From: Marinobacter lipolyticus
GTDB taxonomy: Bacteria; Pseudomonadota; Gammaproteobacteria; Pseudomonadales; Oleiphilaceae
NCBI RefSeq assembly: GCF_018424605.1
Contig: NZ_QTKT01000014.1
Span: 27,473-91,472, forward strand
Direction of reading: 5' to 3'
Length of the DNA stretch: 64,000 nucleotides
Shown: positions 1 through 8,835 of the stretch, in pieces
How positions within the stretch are numbered: position 1 is the first letter of the stretch
Layout: every line of letters begins with the position of its first letter
Position numbers and translations under genes: made by a program
The notes under the pieces: model-generated
What the model saw: only the letters and a program-made list of their open reading frames with translations
Told to the model about the DNA's origin: nothing
The model's database searches: none

Positions 1-1187
1 CCGCGGGCGTGGATCTTGTCGGTGGAGATGCCGATTTCCGCGCCCAACCCGTATTCAAAGCCGTCGGCAAAGCGGGTGGAGGCATTCACCATTACGGAGC
101 TGGAATCCACCTCGGTGATAAAGCGACGGGCCCGGGTGTAATTCTCGGTGATGATGCTGTCCGTGTGCTGGGAACTGTACCGGTTGATGTGGGTGATGGC
201 ACCGTCCAGGCCGTCCACCACGCGCACTGCCAGAATCGGTGCCAGGTATTCCGCCTCCCAGTCTGCCTCGGTGGCGGCGGTTACTGACGGCACGATCGCC
301 CGGGTACGCTCGCACCCCCTCAGCTCCACGCCCTTTTCCGCGAACGCGCCGGCCAGCAGCGGCAGCATATCATCGGCGATCTCGACGTCCACCAGCAAGG
401 TCTCCATGGTGTTACAGGTGCCGTAGCGATGGGTCTTGGCGTTGACCGCCACCTTCAGGGCCTTTTCGGGATCGGCATGACTGTCGATGTAAACGTGGCA
501 CACCCCGTCCAGGTGCTTGATGACCGGCACCCGCGCATCACGGCTGATGCGCTCGATCAGCCCCTTGCCTCCGCGGGGTACGATCACATCGACATACTGC
601 GGCATGGTAATCAGCTCGCCGACGGCGGCGCGGTCAGTGGTGCTGATCACCTGCACCGACGCTTCCGGCAGACCTGCCTCTGCAAGCCCGCGGGCCAGGC
701 ACGCGGCAATGGCCTGGTTGGAATGGATCGATTCCGAGCCCCCGCGCAGAATGGTGGCGTTGCCGGACTTGAGGCAAAGGCTGGCGGCTTCCACGGTCAC
801 GTTCGGGCGGGATTCGTAGATGATGCCGATGACACCCAGGGGCACCCGCATTTTACCCACCTGAATGCCCGACGGACGGTAGGTCATATCGGTAATCACG
901 CCAATCGGGTCCGGCAGCGCAGCAACCTGCCGCAGACCTTCGATCATGGTATCAATGCGCGGCGCAGTCAGCTCCAGACGATCCAGCATGGCGGAATCAA
1001 GACCGTTCTCGCGCCCGCGGGCAAGGTCCTTTGCGTTGGCCGCGGCCAGCTCGGCGCGGGCAGCGTCCAGTGCCTCGGCGGTCGCCAGCAGGGCACGGTT
1101 GCGCACTGCCGTGGTTGAACGGGCCACGGCGGTGGCTGCCACCCGCGCCTGTTGCCCGACGCCAGCCATGTAAGCTGCAATATCCAT
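1..1187 (-). CDS. proA: Gamma-glutamyl phosphate reductase (partial, 3' end outside window)
   Basis: The enzyme reduces gamma-glutamyl phosphate to glutamate semialdehyde with NADPH, the second step of proline synthesis, in the cytoplasm. About 395 codons are visible. The family is about 415-420 residues, so some 20 C-terminal codons lie beyond the window edge. The aldehyde-dehydrogenase-like fold is recognisable, with the segment [17 protein letters not shown], the glycine-rich [13 protein letters not shown] and the catalytic cysteine in [11 protein letters not shown]. The ATG at 1187 is preceded by AAAGG in GAAAGGTAAACGA. It is transcribed divergently from the GGDEF operon. Identification is firm. 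Only the missing end is uncertain. Confidence 0.95.
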   Translation of the reverse strand, partial: MDIAAYMAGVGQQARVAATAVARSTTAVRNRALLATAEALDAARAELAAANAKDLARGRENGLDSAMLDRLELTAPRIDTMIEGLRQVAALPDPIGVITDMTYRPSGIQVGKMRVPLGVIGIIYESRPNVTVEAASLCLKSGNATILRGGSESIHSNQAIAACLARGLAEAGLPEASVQVISTTDRAAVGELITMPQYVDVIVPRGGKGLIERISRDARVPVIKHLDGVCHVYIDSHADPEKALKVAVNAKTHRYGTCNTMETLLVDVEIADDMLPLLAGAFAEKGVELRGCERTRAIVPSVTAATEADWEAEYLAPILAVRVVDGLDGAITHINRYSSQHTDSIITENYTRARRFITEVDSSSVMVNASTRFADGFEYGLGAEIGISTDKIHAR

Positions 1188-1249
1188 TCGTTTACCTTTC
1201 GTTTTGATAGCCAGAATCACAATTCAGGCAGTAACTTTACCTTTCCCGA

Positions 1250-1278
1250 TTCAAGTACGCATCCCAAACCATTATTAT
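1250..1278 (+). promoter_or_regulatory. Putative sigma70 promoter for the GGDEF/DedA-PAP2 operon
   Basis: A TTCAAG hexamer at 1250-1255 is separated by 17 bp from TATTAT at 1273-1278. The -10 box matches 5 of 6 consensus positions and the -35 box only 3 of 6. Transcription would start near 1285 and leave a leader of about 100 nt before the chosen ATG. This is inference from spacing only. Confidence 0.35.
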
Positions 1279-1389
1279 ACCGCTGCTGGTGGATTTGCCC
1301 GCCACTCACTGAACGGCGACCGGCGCAGGCTATTCCCCGCAACCTGCGGTATGCTGAAACAAATGGATGTCCGGGAGAGGATGGATACT

Positions 1390-2409
1390 ATGGCCCAGCT
1401 GGCCGAAAAATTCCTGTTGAGCCGCCTGTCGCGCGCCGGAGTGGTTATCCTGGTGGCGATTGCAGTTCTGGCGGGCCTGTCCGGAGACTCCCTGACCGCG
1501 GTCACTGCGGTGACCGCTGCCGCTCTGGTGTTCACCGGGCGCGCGTTTCATCCACACCGGGCCGACGCGCCGTGGCCGGTGGTTAACCGGCTGGTGTTCT
1601 GCGGCTTGCTGATGTTGCTGGCCAGCAGTCTGTGGGCCGGCCCCTGGAGCCTGGTGCACTGGCTGTACGGCGCGCCCCTGCTGGCGTTTGCACTGCTGTC
1701 ACTGACCTGGGCGTCGCTGGTGACCCTGGTGTGCTCGCTCCTGGCCATGGGTGCCACCCACTGGTCAGCGGGGCTGCCGGAACGCCATCAGATGATCAGC
1801 GCGTTCTTGCTGACCATCATGCTGTCCGCACTGCTGGTGTTTCTGCGGGAGTACAAATCCCGCCAACTGGCGCCGCTGCGTCGCACCGACGAACTGACCC
1901 AGGCGGCCAGCCGCGAATACCTGTCCGCCGACCTGCACAAAGAGATCCAGCGCAGCGAGCGTGAGGGCACCGAGATGTCGCTCATCATGATCGGCCTGGA
2001 TACGCACTTGAGCGACAACGATCCCGATGCCGATATTCGCTCCATTCTCCCCCGCATCGGTCGTTATCTGCACTCCCAACTGCGGGATTTCGACACCTAT
2101 TACCGAGTGGCCGACCTGCAGTTTCTGATCATCCTGCCGGGCATCTCCACCTCCGACGCCGCCGCACGCGCCGATACCATCCGCAAGGGCCTGCGGGCAC
2201 TGCTGGTGTCCCACGGCCTGGAACTGACGGTGAGCGCAGGCATTGCCGGCCTCAACATCGGCGACAACGCTGACAGCCTGCAACAGTCCGCGGCCAACGC
2301 CCTGCGACGGGCCCAACTGCAGGGCGGTAACCGGGCACAGTCCTACAGTGCCTGGTCACACCCCGCGTCTGCCACCTCGGAATCCGAAACCGGAGGGCCC
2401 GCCGCATGA
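1390..2409 (+). CDS. Membrane protein with degenerate GGDEF domain (I-site retained)
   Basis: This 339-residue protein has about five hydrophobic helices in its first 155 residues, then a GGDEF-type domain (about 165-320) beginning DELTQAASREYL. The signature that should read GGDEF is ADLQF (residues 241-245), so the diguanylate cyclase A-site is lost. The inhibitory-site motif RDFD (232-235) lies exactly five residues upstream, as in c-di-GMP-binding cyclases. Synthesis of c-di-GMP is therefore unlikely and binding is plausible. The start at 1390 was chosen because GGGAGAGG lies 9 nt upstream; in-frame ATGs at 1348, 1363 and 1381 are alternatives. The stop overlaps the next gene by ATGA, which implies translational coupling. 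Confidence 0.8.
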   Translation: MAQLAEKFLLSRLSRAGVVILVAIAVLAGLSGDSLTAVTAVTAAALVFTGRAFHPHRADAPWPVVNRLVFCGLLMLLASSLWAGPWSLVHWLYGAPLLAFALLSLTWASLVTLVCSLLAMGATHWSAGLPERHQMISAFLLTIMLSALLVFLREYKSRQLAPLRRTDELTQAASREYLSADLHKEIQRSEREGTEMSLIMIGLDTHLSDNDPDADIRSILPRIGRYLHSQLRDFDTYYRVADLQFLIILPGISTSDAAARADTIRKGLRALLVSHGLELTVSAGIAGLNIGDNADSLQQSAANALRRAQLQGGNRAQSYSAWSHPASATSESETGGPAA

Positions 2410-3404
2410 CCGAGACCCGCCTGCGCACGTACACCCATTTGGCCGGTTATTGCCTGGCCAGCCTGTTCATCGCCAGCCTTGCCTTCCAGAACCTGCGTTA
2501 CGGCTTTTACGGGCTGTTCTATCTGGCCGCTGGCATGGCAGCACTGACTCTGGCCGGCGCCGGTTACACGTTTCTGTGCCGGCGGCATCAGCTTTCGGCC
2601 CCGGGCCACCTGATCATACTGGCGGCGCTCAACTGCGGCCTGGTGGCGGCCATGTACGCCATGAAAGCGCCGGGCATCAGCCACTGGAGCATGCCGCTGA
2701 TCCTGCTCAACCTGCTGATTCTGCCCCTGCGCCAGGGCGTCATCCTGTCGTTGCTGCTGTTGCTGGCACTGGGTGGATTCCTGCTGTTCAGTCAGCCGCT
2801 CCAGCCCGCACTCACACTGCTGACCGGCGGCCTGGCCCTGATCACCATCGGCTCACTGTACATCTGGCACTATAACCACATGGCCCAGTCTGCCGAGGAT
2901 CTGGCGATCACCGACCCGGTGACGGGTGCCCATAACGCCCGCTTTCTGGATGAAACCCTGCAGAAAGAGATCAGCCGCGCCATCGCCACCGGGCACAGTC
3001 TTTCGGTCATCACCCTTGCCATTGATTACGCCGACGAAGCCGAAGACCTGCACGGCAAAAACGGGCTGCAGACGCTCTTCCGCGACGTTACCCAGCACCT
3101 GTTCGGCGTGATTCGCGCCGGGGATACGCTATACACGCTCGATCAGTCGGAGTTTTTCCTGATCCTGCCGTTCACGCCGGAGGAAGGTGTCCGCGTGAGC
3201 GCCGAACGTATCCGCCGAACCATTGCCGAACACAACTGGCCAGTGGTCGGCAAGGCCACCGTCAGCCTCGGCTGCACGACCAGAGGCTCGGGCGACACCC
3301 GCACCGACACGCTGCGCAAGCGCGCGCGGCAGGCCATGGAAGAGGCCCGTAAACGCGGCGCCGATTCGGTCTGGTTCCTGCCGGGAGACGCCACCGGGTC
3401 ATGA
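2406..3404 (+). CDS. Second membrane protein with degenerate GGDEF domain (I-site retained)
   Basis: This 332-residue protein has the same architecture as its upstream neighbour: an N-terminal membrane region (about residues 10-155, several helices) and a C-terminal GGDEF-like domain beginning DPVTGAHNARFL. The active-site signature is DQSEF (residues 246-250) in place of GGDEF. An RAGD motif (237-240) sits five residues upstream at the position of the c-di-GMP inhibitory site. The domain ends with the usual KATVSLG strand and a C-terminal helix. It overlaps the preceding gene by 4 nt and the following gene by 4 nt, so all three are probably made from one transcript. Low identity outside the domain core suggests an old duplication or independent recruitment; I cannot tell which. 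Confidence 0.8.
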   Translation: MTETRLRTYTHLAGYCLASLFIASLAFQNLRYGFYGLFYLAAGMAALTLAGAGYTFLCRRHQLSAPGHLIILAALNCGLVAAMYAMKAPGISHWSMPLILLNLLILPLRQGVILSLLLLLALGGFLLFSQPLQPALTLLTGGLALITIGSLYIWHYNHMAQSAEDLAITDPVTGAHNARFLDETLQKEISRAIATGHSLSVITLAIDYADEAEDLHGKNGLQTLFRDVTQHLFGVIRAGDTLYTLDQSEFFLILPFTPEEGVRVSAERIRRTIAEHNWPVVGKATVSLGCTTRGSGDTRTDTLRKRARQAMEEARKRGADSVWFLPGDATGS

Positions 3405-4849
3405 GTGGCAACTGGCTGACGTCGCTCTCCGCCTGGCTCGCCGCCAACCCGGAATGGCTCGCCGTGGCCATGTTTGCAACGGCGTTTGCAGAATCGCTGG
3501 CCATTGCCGGCATCCTTATCCCCGGCGTGGCCATCATCTTTGCGGTTGCGGCGCTGGCGGGCAAGGTCAGCATGCCACTGGGTGAGGTTCTGTTCTGGGC
3601 CGCAATGGGCGCCATTCTCGGTGATCTTGTCAGTTTCGCCCTCGGCCGCCTGTGTCAGGGCAAACTCGACCGGGTCTGGCCGCTGAGCCGCTACCCGCGG
3701 ATCATCGCAAAGGGCGAGAACTTCTTTTACCAGTACGGCGGCATCAGCGTGGTGATCGGGCGATTTGTCGGCCCGGTGCGCCCGGTGATCCCGTTGGTTG
3801 CCGGGGCGTTACTGATGCCCTGGCGTCGGTTCCTGGCGTTCAATCTGGCGTCAGCTGCTGGTTGGGCGCCGGTCTACGTAATCCCGGGTTATCTGGTGGG
3901 CAGTGCGCTGGCGTCGGACATGCAGCCGCCGGCCCACTTCTACCCGGTTCTTGCCATCAGCCTGGGCACCCTGTTACTGATCTATCTCACGGTGTTCCGC
4001 TTCCAGCTCGGCCTTGGTCACGACAGCAAGGCTTACCTCTGGCTGGCCGAACGTATGGCGCGCTACGACGCCACGCACCGCTTCTGGCGGCTTTATTCCA
4101 GCGAACGCCCCGCCCAGGCCGGCGAGTTTCCCCTGCCCTCACTTTCTCTTGCCCTGGGCACCACCGCGCTTTTCCTGATCTGGGGCCTGCTCACCACCGG
4201 CACGCATTTGCTGCAACCGTTTGACCAGGCGGTTGCCCAGTGGTTTTCGGTGCTGCGCTATCCGCTGTTCGATCCGTTCATGGTGTTTCTGACGGTCATC
4301 GCCGACCTACCGGTACTGATGGCTGCCGCAGGTCTGCTGTGCCTGGCCCTGGGGTTCCGCGGCTTCTATGGCGCGGCAGTGCATGTCATGCTGGCGGCCG
4401 TGGTTACGTTCGCCGTGGTGTGGCTGCTGAAAACCGCCACCGCCATTCCACGACCTGACGCAGTGCTCGCCCCGCCCGCCTCCGGTGCCTTCCCCAGCGG
4501 CCACACGGCGGGCATCACGGTACTCTGCACCCTGCTGGCCAGCTTCGTCGCCCGCGAAGGCCGTCATCGCAAGCGCTGGCGGACCTATCTGCTGTTCAGC
4601 GCGCCGATCGTGCTAGTGGCGGTGAGCCGGCTTTATCTCGGGGTCCACTGGTTTACCGATGTGGTGGGGGGGCTGCTTCTGGGGTTGGCGATAACCGGTT
4701 ATATCCGCGCCAGCTACAGCCGATACGACCGCGTGCCGCTGACGGCGGATGTGTCGTTCGTTGCGGCGGCCCTGGCCTGGGGAGGCTGTACCGCCTTCTA
4801 TGTCTGGCAGCGCTGGCCCGAGGCCGTTCTGTTCTACTCTCCGCTCTGA
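3401..4849 (+). CDS. DedA-family / PAP2-family phosphatase fusion membrane protein
   Basis: The 482-residue polytopic inner-membrane protein joins two domains. Residues about 15-200 are a DedA/SNARE-associated (VTT) domain with the family motif GRFVGPVRPVIPLVAG. Residues about 245-450 are a type 2 phosphatidic acid phosphatase domain with all three phosphatase motifs intact: KTATAIPRP (from 344), PSGH (365-368) and SRLYLGVHWFTD. DedA proteins act in lipid (including undecaprenyl phosphate) translocation and PAP2 enzymes remove phosphate from lipid phosphates or pyrophosphates, so a role in lipid-carrier recycling is reasonable but inferred. The start overlaps the upstream GGDEF-like gene as ATGA. 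The 3' end converges on the LON-domain gene 24 nt away, and I see no clear hairpin between them. Confidence 0.9.
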   Translation: MSGNWLTSLSAWLAANPEWLAVAMFATAFAESLAIAGILIPGVAIIFAVAALAGKVSMPLGEVLFWAAMGAILGDLVSFALGRLCQGKLDRVWPLSRYPRIIAKGENFFYQYGGISVVIGRFVGPVRPVIPLVAGALLMPWRRFLAFNLASAAGWAPVYVIPGYLVGSALASDMQPPAHFYPVLAISLGTLLLIYLTVFRFQLGLGHDSKAYLWLAERMARYDATHRFWRLYSSERPAQAGEFPLPSLSLALGTTALFLIWGLLTTGTHLLQPFDQAVAQWFSVLRYPLFDPFMVFLTVIADLPVLMAAAGLLCLALGFRGFYGAAVHVMLAAVVTFAVVWLLKTATAIPRPDAVLAPPASGAFPSGHTAGITVLCTLLASFVAREGRHRKRWRTYLLFSAPIVLVAVSRLYLGVHWFTDVVGGLLLGLAITGYIRASYSRYDRVPLTADVSFVAAALAWGGCTAFYVWQRWPEAVLFYSPL

Positions 4850-4873
4850 CGATGCCGCCGGGGAGCGGGCGTG

Positions 4874-5452
4874 TCAGTCCTGCTCGAGCGCTTCCAGCAG
4901 CGTCTGCAGCCGACTCAGGCGCGCCAGCGGGTCCTGCAGTTCCACCAACCGCTGCTTTTCCTGCTTGTCCAGCGGCAGCAACTCGGTGAGCCGCCAGCCC
5001 ACGTCACGGGCGTCCTGGTAGTCGACCTTCATGTCCAGATCACGGATAACCGGATGCCGGAACAACGCTCTGAGCACAGAAGGCAGTTCGGTATAGCGTT
5101 CGGGCACCTCGCATTCGGCCTCGTCCATCAGGCATTCGACATCGCCAAGGTTGAGACCGTCCGGCGCCTGCCAGCTGCGCACCACCGACACCTTGCCCTC
5201 CCCTTCCACGGTGATGCCCAGCAGGCCGTTCTCAAGCTGCTGGAAATCGATGATGCGGACGTAGGTGCCAATATCGTAGAAGGCCGCCTCTTTCTTGGTT
5301 TCCAGACCTTCACGCAGCAGCACCACGACAAAGCCCCGATCCTCCTTCAAACAGCGGGTCAGCATGTCGATGTAACGGGGCTCGAACAGCTGCAGAGGAA
5401 TCCGCCCTTTCGGCAATACGATCGAGTTCAATGGAAAGAGGGGTACGTTCAT
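4874..5452 (-). CDS. LON substrate-binding-domain protein
   Basis: This 192-residue protein consists of a stand-alone N-terminal domain of Lon protease, beginning VPLFPLNSIVLPKGRIPLQL followed by FEPRYIDML, with no ATPase or protease domain. Such proteins are common in proteobacteria; their role is not established, and substrate or polypeptide binding is assumed from the domain. I chose the ATG at 5452 because it aligns with the usual family N-terminus. A GTG at 5467 with GGAG upstream is an alternative that adds five residues. It is a single gene, convergent with the DedA-PAP2 gene and downstream of the HDOD gene on the same strand, 50 nt away. Confidence 0.85.
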   Translation of the reverse strand: MNVPLFPLNSIVLPKGRIPLQLFEPRYIDMLTRCLKEDRGFVVVLLREGLETKKEAAFYDIGTYVRIIDFQQLENGLLGITVEGEGKVSVVRSWQAPDGLNLGDVECLMDEAECEVPERYTELPSVLRALFRHPVIRDLDMKVDYQDARDVGWRLTELLPLDKQEKQRLVELQDPLARLSRLQTLLEALEQD

Positions 5453-5502
5453 CGGGACAACGGGCACCTTTGAGTTAGCTCCGAAATTACCATCATGCAG
5501 CC

Positions 5503-6759
5503 TCAGTGTATCGACAGCAGCTTGTGAACCTCTTCCACCCTCGCGCGGGCTTCCGTCAGCAGCTGCAGGCTGCGCGATGCATTCAGTTCCAGTTCGCCCA
5601 GTCTCCGGTAGGCCGGTACCTCGTCAAATGCGGGCAAACTGGCATTCTGACTGGAACCGATCATGGAGTGCAACTGGGCGACAATCACCACATCCACCAA
5701 CTGAGGCTCGGGATCACGGCTCTCATAGCCCCAATCCTCGGCGTGGCGAACCGCTTCGGTGAACGAGGCGGGGAACGACCAGCTCTCCAGCATTGCCGTG
5801 CCCACGTCCGCACGAAGTTCCGCTACCGCATGGGCCAGATTGGCCTGATCCGCAAACAGGTTAACGTGATGTTCCGCCTGAACCAGCACCGGCACCACCC
5901 CGATATCGTGCAGCAACCCCGCCAGCATGGCTTCCTCAGGGTTCAGGCGCGTAGCACCGTCGGCCAACACCCAGCTCAGGGCCGCGACCTCACGGGAATG
6001 GCGCCAGAGCCGATCCATTTCTTTCTGCAGCGCCGGCTGCCGGGTCTTGAACACTTCCCGCAGCGCGAACACGGTGACCAGTTGACGGGTGGTGCGCATC
6101 CCCAGCCTGACCACCGCCTCGCGCACGTTGCGGACATCACTGAACCCGCGGTACAGGGGACTGTTACTGGCGCGCACCAGCTTTGCCGCCATCGCCGGAT
6201 CCGCCGCCACCCCCTGTGCGACCTGGTTGGCACTGGAGTCGTCGCGATCCACGAGACGGCGCACCTTCCAGGCCACATCCGGCACACTGGGCAGGCTGAT
6301 CTGATTGGAGCGCAATTCAGCGTAGAACTCCATCAGCAGATGGTGTTCCTCACTCTCCCCACTGTCGACATCATCGCCCGCCTCCATTTCCGCCTGACGA
6401 ACAGGCGCGGCACGCAGTAACTGATTGAGAATATCCTGTTCCACCACCAGCAACTCGCATGGGCGCACCGCCGTCACGTTATACATGCGCGGCTGCAAGC
6501 GAGCGATGGGATTGACGGCTTTCTCGCCGTCGGCATCAATCAGCGATTTGCGACCGTCCGCGGATTCCAGTTCCACCACTCCGGCCACCAGGAACAGGTC
6601 CATGCCGTCACGAACACCCCGTTCCGCCACTTTCTGACCCGGGCCGTGAACCCTGCGCTCGGCACGGCTGGCCAGAACAACCAGCTGTTCATCCGTCAGC
6701 CGGTTCAGCGGCTGAAACTGTCTGAGGCGACTCAGCGGCAGGCTTTCCTGGCCAGCCAT
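5503..6759 (-). CDS. Cyclic-nucleotide-binding-like / HDOD domain signalling protein
   Basis: The protein has 418 residues. Residues about 15-125 resemble a cNMP-binding (Crp-like) beta-roll without an obvious phosphate-binding cassette. Residues about 145-340 form an HDOD domain (LPSVPDVAWKVRRLV, then RASNSPLY, and GLLHDIGVVPVL, which keeps an HD pair). HDOD proteins are regulatory scaffolds in signalling and motility, usually without demonstrated phosphodiesterase activity. The start at 6759 was preferred over the ATG at 6765 because AGGAG lies 6 nt before it. It is divergent from ilvD, with 170 nt between them. Confidence 0.82.
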   Translation of the reverse strand: MAGQESLPLSRLRQFQPLNRLTDEQLVVLASRAERRVHGPGQKVAERGVRDGMDLFLVAGVVELESADGRKSLIDADGEKAVNPIARLQPRMYNVTAVRPCELLVVEQDILNQLLRAAPVRQAEMEAGDDVDSGESEEHHLLMEFYAELRSNQISLPSVPDVAWKVRRLVDRDDSSANQVAQGVAADPAMAAKLVRASNSPLYRGFSDVRNVREAVVRLGMRTTRQLVTVFALREVFKTRQPALQKEMDRLWRHSREVAALSWVLADGATRLNPEEAMLAGLLHDIGVVPVLVQAEHHVNLFADQANLAHAVAELRADVGTAMLESWSFPASFTEAVRHAEDWGYESRDPEPQLVDVVIVAQLHSMIGSSQNASLPAFDEVPAYRRLGELELNASRSLQLLTEARARVEEVHKLLSIH

Positions 6760-6929
6760 AAACATCTCCTTTAACGGCGCTCGTTTCCGTATCCAGACGC
6801 TACGGTTCTTTCCCTTCGTTACCTATTGTAAACACGGACCCGCAAAACAACCATGCGATCAGGGTCGAATCTGGTATCCTTTGCCCCTTCCATTCTGAAC
6901 ACAGGCAACAACAGAGAGACCAGAAGCCC

Positions 6930-8765
6930 ATGCCTCAGTATCGTTCGCGGACATCCACCGCAGGCCGTAACATGGCCGGTGCCCGTGCGCTCTGGCGCGC
7001 CACCGGCATGAAAGATGACGATTTCGGCAAGCCGATCATTGCGGTTGCCAACTCTTTTACCCAGTTCGTTCCCGGCCACGTTCATCTGAAGGATCTGGGC
7101 CAGCTGGTCTGCCGCGAAATCGAGGCGGCCGGTGGTGTTGCCAAAGAATTCAATACCATCGCCGTGGACGACGGGATCGCCATGGGGCACGACGGCATGC
7201 TGTACTCCCTGCCATCCCGCGAGATTATTGCCGACTCGGTGGAGTACATGGTCAACGCCCACTGCGCCGATGCGCTGGTGTGTATCTCCAACTGCGACAA
7301 GATCACCCCGGGCATGCTGATGGCCGCCATGCGCCTCAACATTCCGACCATCTTTGTATCGGGCGGCCCGATGGAGGCCGGCAAGACCAAGCTGTCCGAG
7401 CACAAGCTTGACCTGGTGGACGCCATGGTGATTGCCGCCGACCCCAACGCCGATGATGAAACCGTGGCCGAATACGAGCGCAGTGCCTGCCCCACCTGTG
7501 GCTCCTGCTCCGGTATGTTCACCGCCAATTCCATGAACTGCCTGACCGAGGCCATCGGTCTGGCACTGCCGGGCAACGGCTCGCTGCTGGCCACCCACGC
7601 CGACCGGGAACAGCTGTTCCTGAAGGCCGGCCGACAGATTGTGGAGAATGCCAGACGCTATTACGAGCAGGACGACGCCAGTGTGCTGCCACTGAGCATT
7701 GCCTCCATGGCCGCGTTTGAGAATGCCATGGTGATGGACATCGCCATGGGCGGCTCCACCAACACCATTCTGCATCTGCTGGCTGCCGCGCAGGAAGGCG
7801 GCGTGCCCTTCACTCTGAACGAAATCGACCAGCTCTCCCGCAAGGTGCCCCAGCTCTGCAAGGTGGCCCCCAACTCCCCCAAATACCACATGGAAGACGT
7901 TCACCGTGCCGGTGGCATCATGGGGATTCTCGGTGAGCTGGAGCGTGGCGGGCTGATCAACACCGATCTGCCGACGGTGCACAGCAAGACCATGCGCGAA
8001 GCCCTGGAAACCTGGGACATCATGCGCAAGCCGCCAGCTGAAGTGGTGGAGATGTACAAGGCTGGCCCGGCCGGCATCCCGACCCAGACGGCGTTCAGCC
8101 AGAGCACACGCTGGCCGTCGCTGGATGGTGACCGGGAAACCGGGTGCATCCGCGCGGTGGAACACGCCTACTCGGCCGAGGGTGGTCTGGCGGTGCTCTA
8201 TGGCAATATCGCCCTGGACGGCTGCGTGGTCAAAACCGCCGGGGTGGACGAAAGCATTTATGTCTTCGAAGGCAGGGCCCGCGTTTTCGAAAGCCAGGAC
8301 TCCGCGGTTGCCGGAATCCTGAGCGACGAAGTGAAGGCCGGCGAAGTGGTCATCATCCGCTACGAGGGCCCCAAGGGTGGTCCCGGCATGCAGGAGATGC
8401 TGTATCCGACCAGCTACCTCAAATCCAAGGGCCTGGGCAAGGACTGTGCCCTGCTGACCGATGGCCGGTTCTCCGGCGGCACCTCCGGGCTCTCCATTGG
8501 CCACGCGTCGCCGGAAGCTGCCGCCGGCGGTGCGATTGGACTGATCGAGAACGGCGATTTAATTCGCATCGACATCCCCAACCGCAGCATCAACGTGGAA
8601 CTGGACCAGCACGAACTGGACCGTCGCCGCGCCGAGCGTGACAGCCGGGGCTGGAAGCCTGAGTTGGCGAGGGATCGCAAGGTGTCTGCGGCGCTCAAGG
8701 CCTATGCACTGCTGGCCACCAGCGCTGACAAAGGCGCGGTCAGAGATCTCAGCAAGCTCGACTGA
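6930..8765 (+). CDS. ilvD: Dihydroxy-acid dehydratase
   Basis: IlvD dehydrates 2,3-dihydroxy-isovalerate and 2,3-dihydroxy-3-methylvalerate to the 2-keto acids of valine and isoleucine synthesis. The 611-residue length is typical of the Fe-S enzyme. Cluster and metal ligands are visible in [10 protein letters not shown] and in [20 protein letters not shown], and the conserved C-terminal [19 protein letters not shown] is present. It is a single gene read divergently from the HDOD gene, ending at a strong intrinsic terminator. A 561-codon open frame on the opposite strand is a GC-bias shadow. Confidence 0.97.
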   Translation: MPQYRSRTSTAGRNMAGARALWRATGMKDDDFGKPIIAVANSFTQFVPGHVHLKDLGQLVCREIEAAGGVAKEFNTIAVDDGIAMGHDGMLYSLPSREIIADSVEYMVNAHCADALVCISNCDKITPGMLMAAMRLNIPTIFVSGGPMEAGKTKLSEHKLDLVDAMVIAADPNADDETVAEYERSACPTCGSCSGMFTANSMNCLTEAIGLALPGNGSLLATHADREQLFLKAGRQIVENARRYYEQDDASVLPLSIASMAAFENAMVMDIAMGGSTNTILHLLAAAQEGGVPFTLNEIDQLSRKVPQLCKVAPNSPKYHMEDVHRAGGIMGILGELERGGLINTDLPTVHSKTMREALETWDIMRKPPAEVVEMYKAGPAGIPTQTAFSQSTRWPSLDGDRETGCIRAVEHAYSAEGGLAVLYGNIALDGCVVKTAGVDESIYVFEGRARVFESQDSAVAGILSDEVKAGEVVIIRYEGPKGGPGMQEMLYPTSYLKSKGLGKDCALLTDGRFSGGTSGLSIGHASPEAAAGGAIGLIENGDLIRIDIPNRSINVELDQHELDRRRAERDSRGWKPELARDRKVSAALKAYALLATSADKGAVRDLSKLD

Positions 8766-8782
8766 GGCCGGTTGCCGCCCAC

Positions 8783-8822
8783 AAAAAAGCCCGCTCAGGC
8801 ATTACCCCAGGCGGGCTTTTTT
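8783..8822. terminator. Bidirectional intrinsic terminator between ilvD and the exported peptidoglycan-binding gene
   Basis: The palindrome AAAAAAGCCCGC (8783-8794) pairs perfectly with GCGGGCTTTTTT (8811-8822) around a 16-nt loop. The run of T on both strands lets it serve the two convergent genes. Confidence 0.9.
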
Positions 8823-8835
8823 AATGGGTCAAGGA

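Noticed and set aside
429..1118. A plus-strand open frame of 229 codons inside proA
   Set aside because: It lies antisense to proA, which has an unambiguous product and full motifs.
6819..8504. A 561-codon open frame on the minus strand opposite ilvD
   Set aside because: Antisense shadow of ilvD, with His/Gly-rich composition and no motif.
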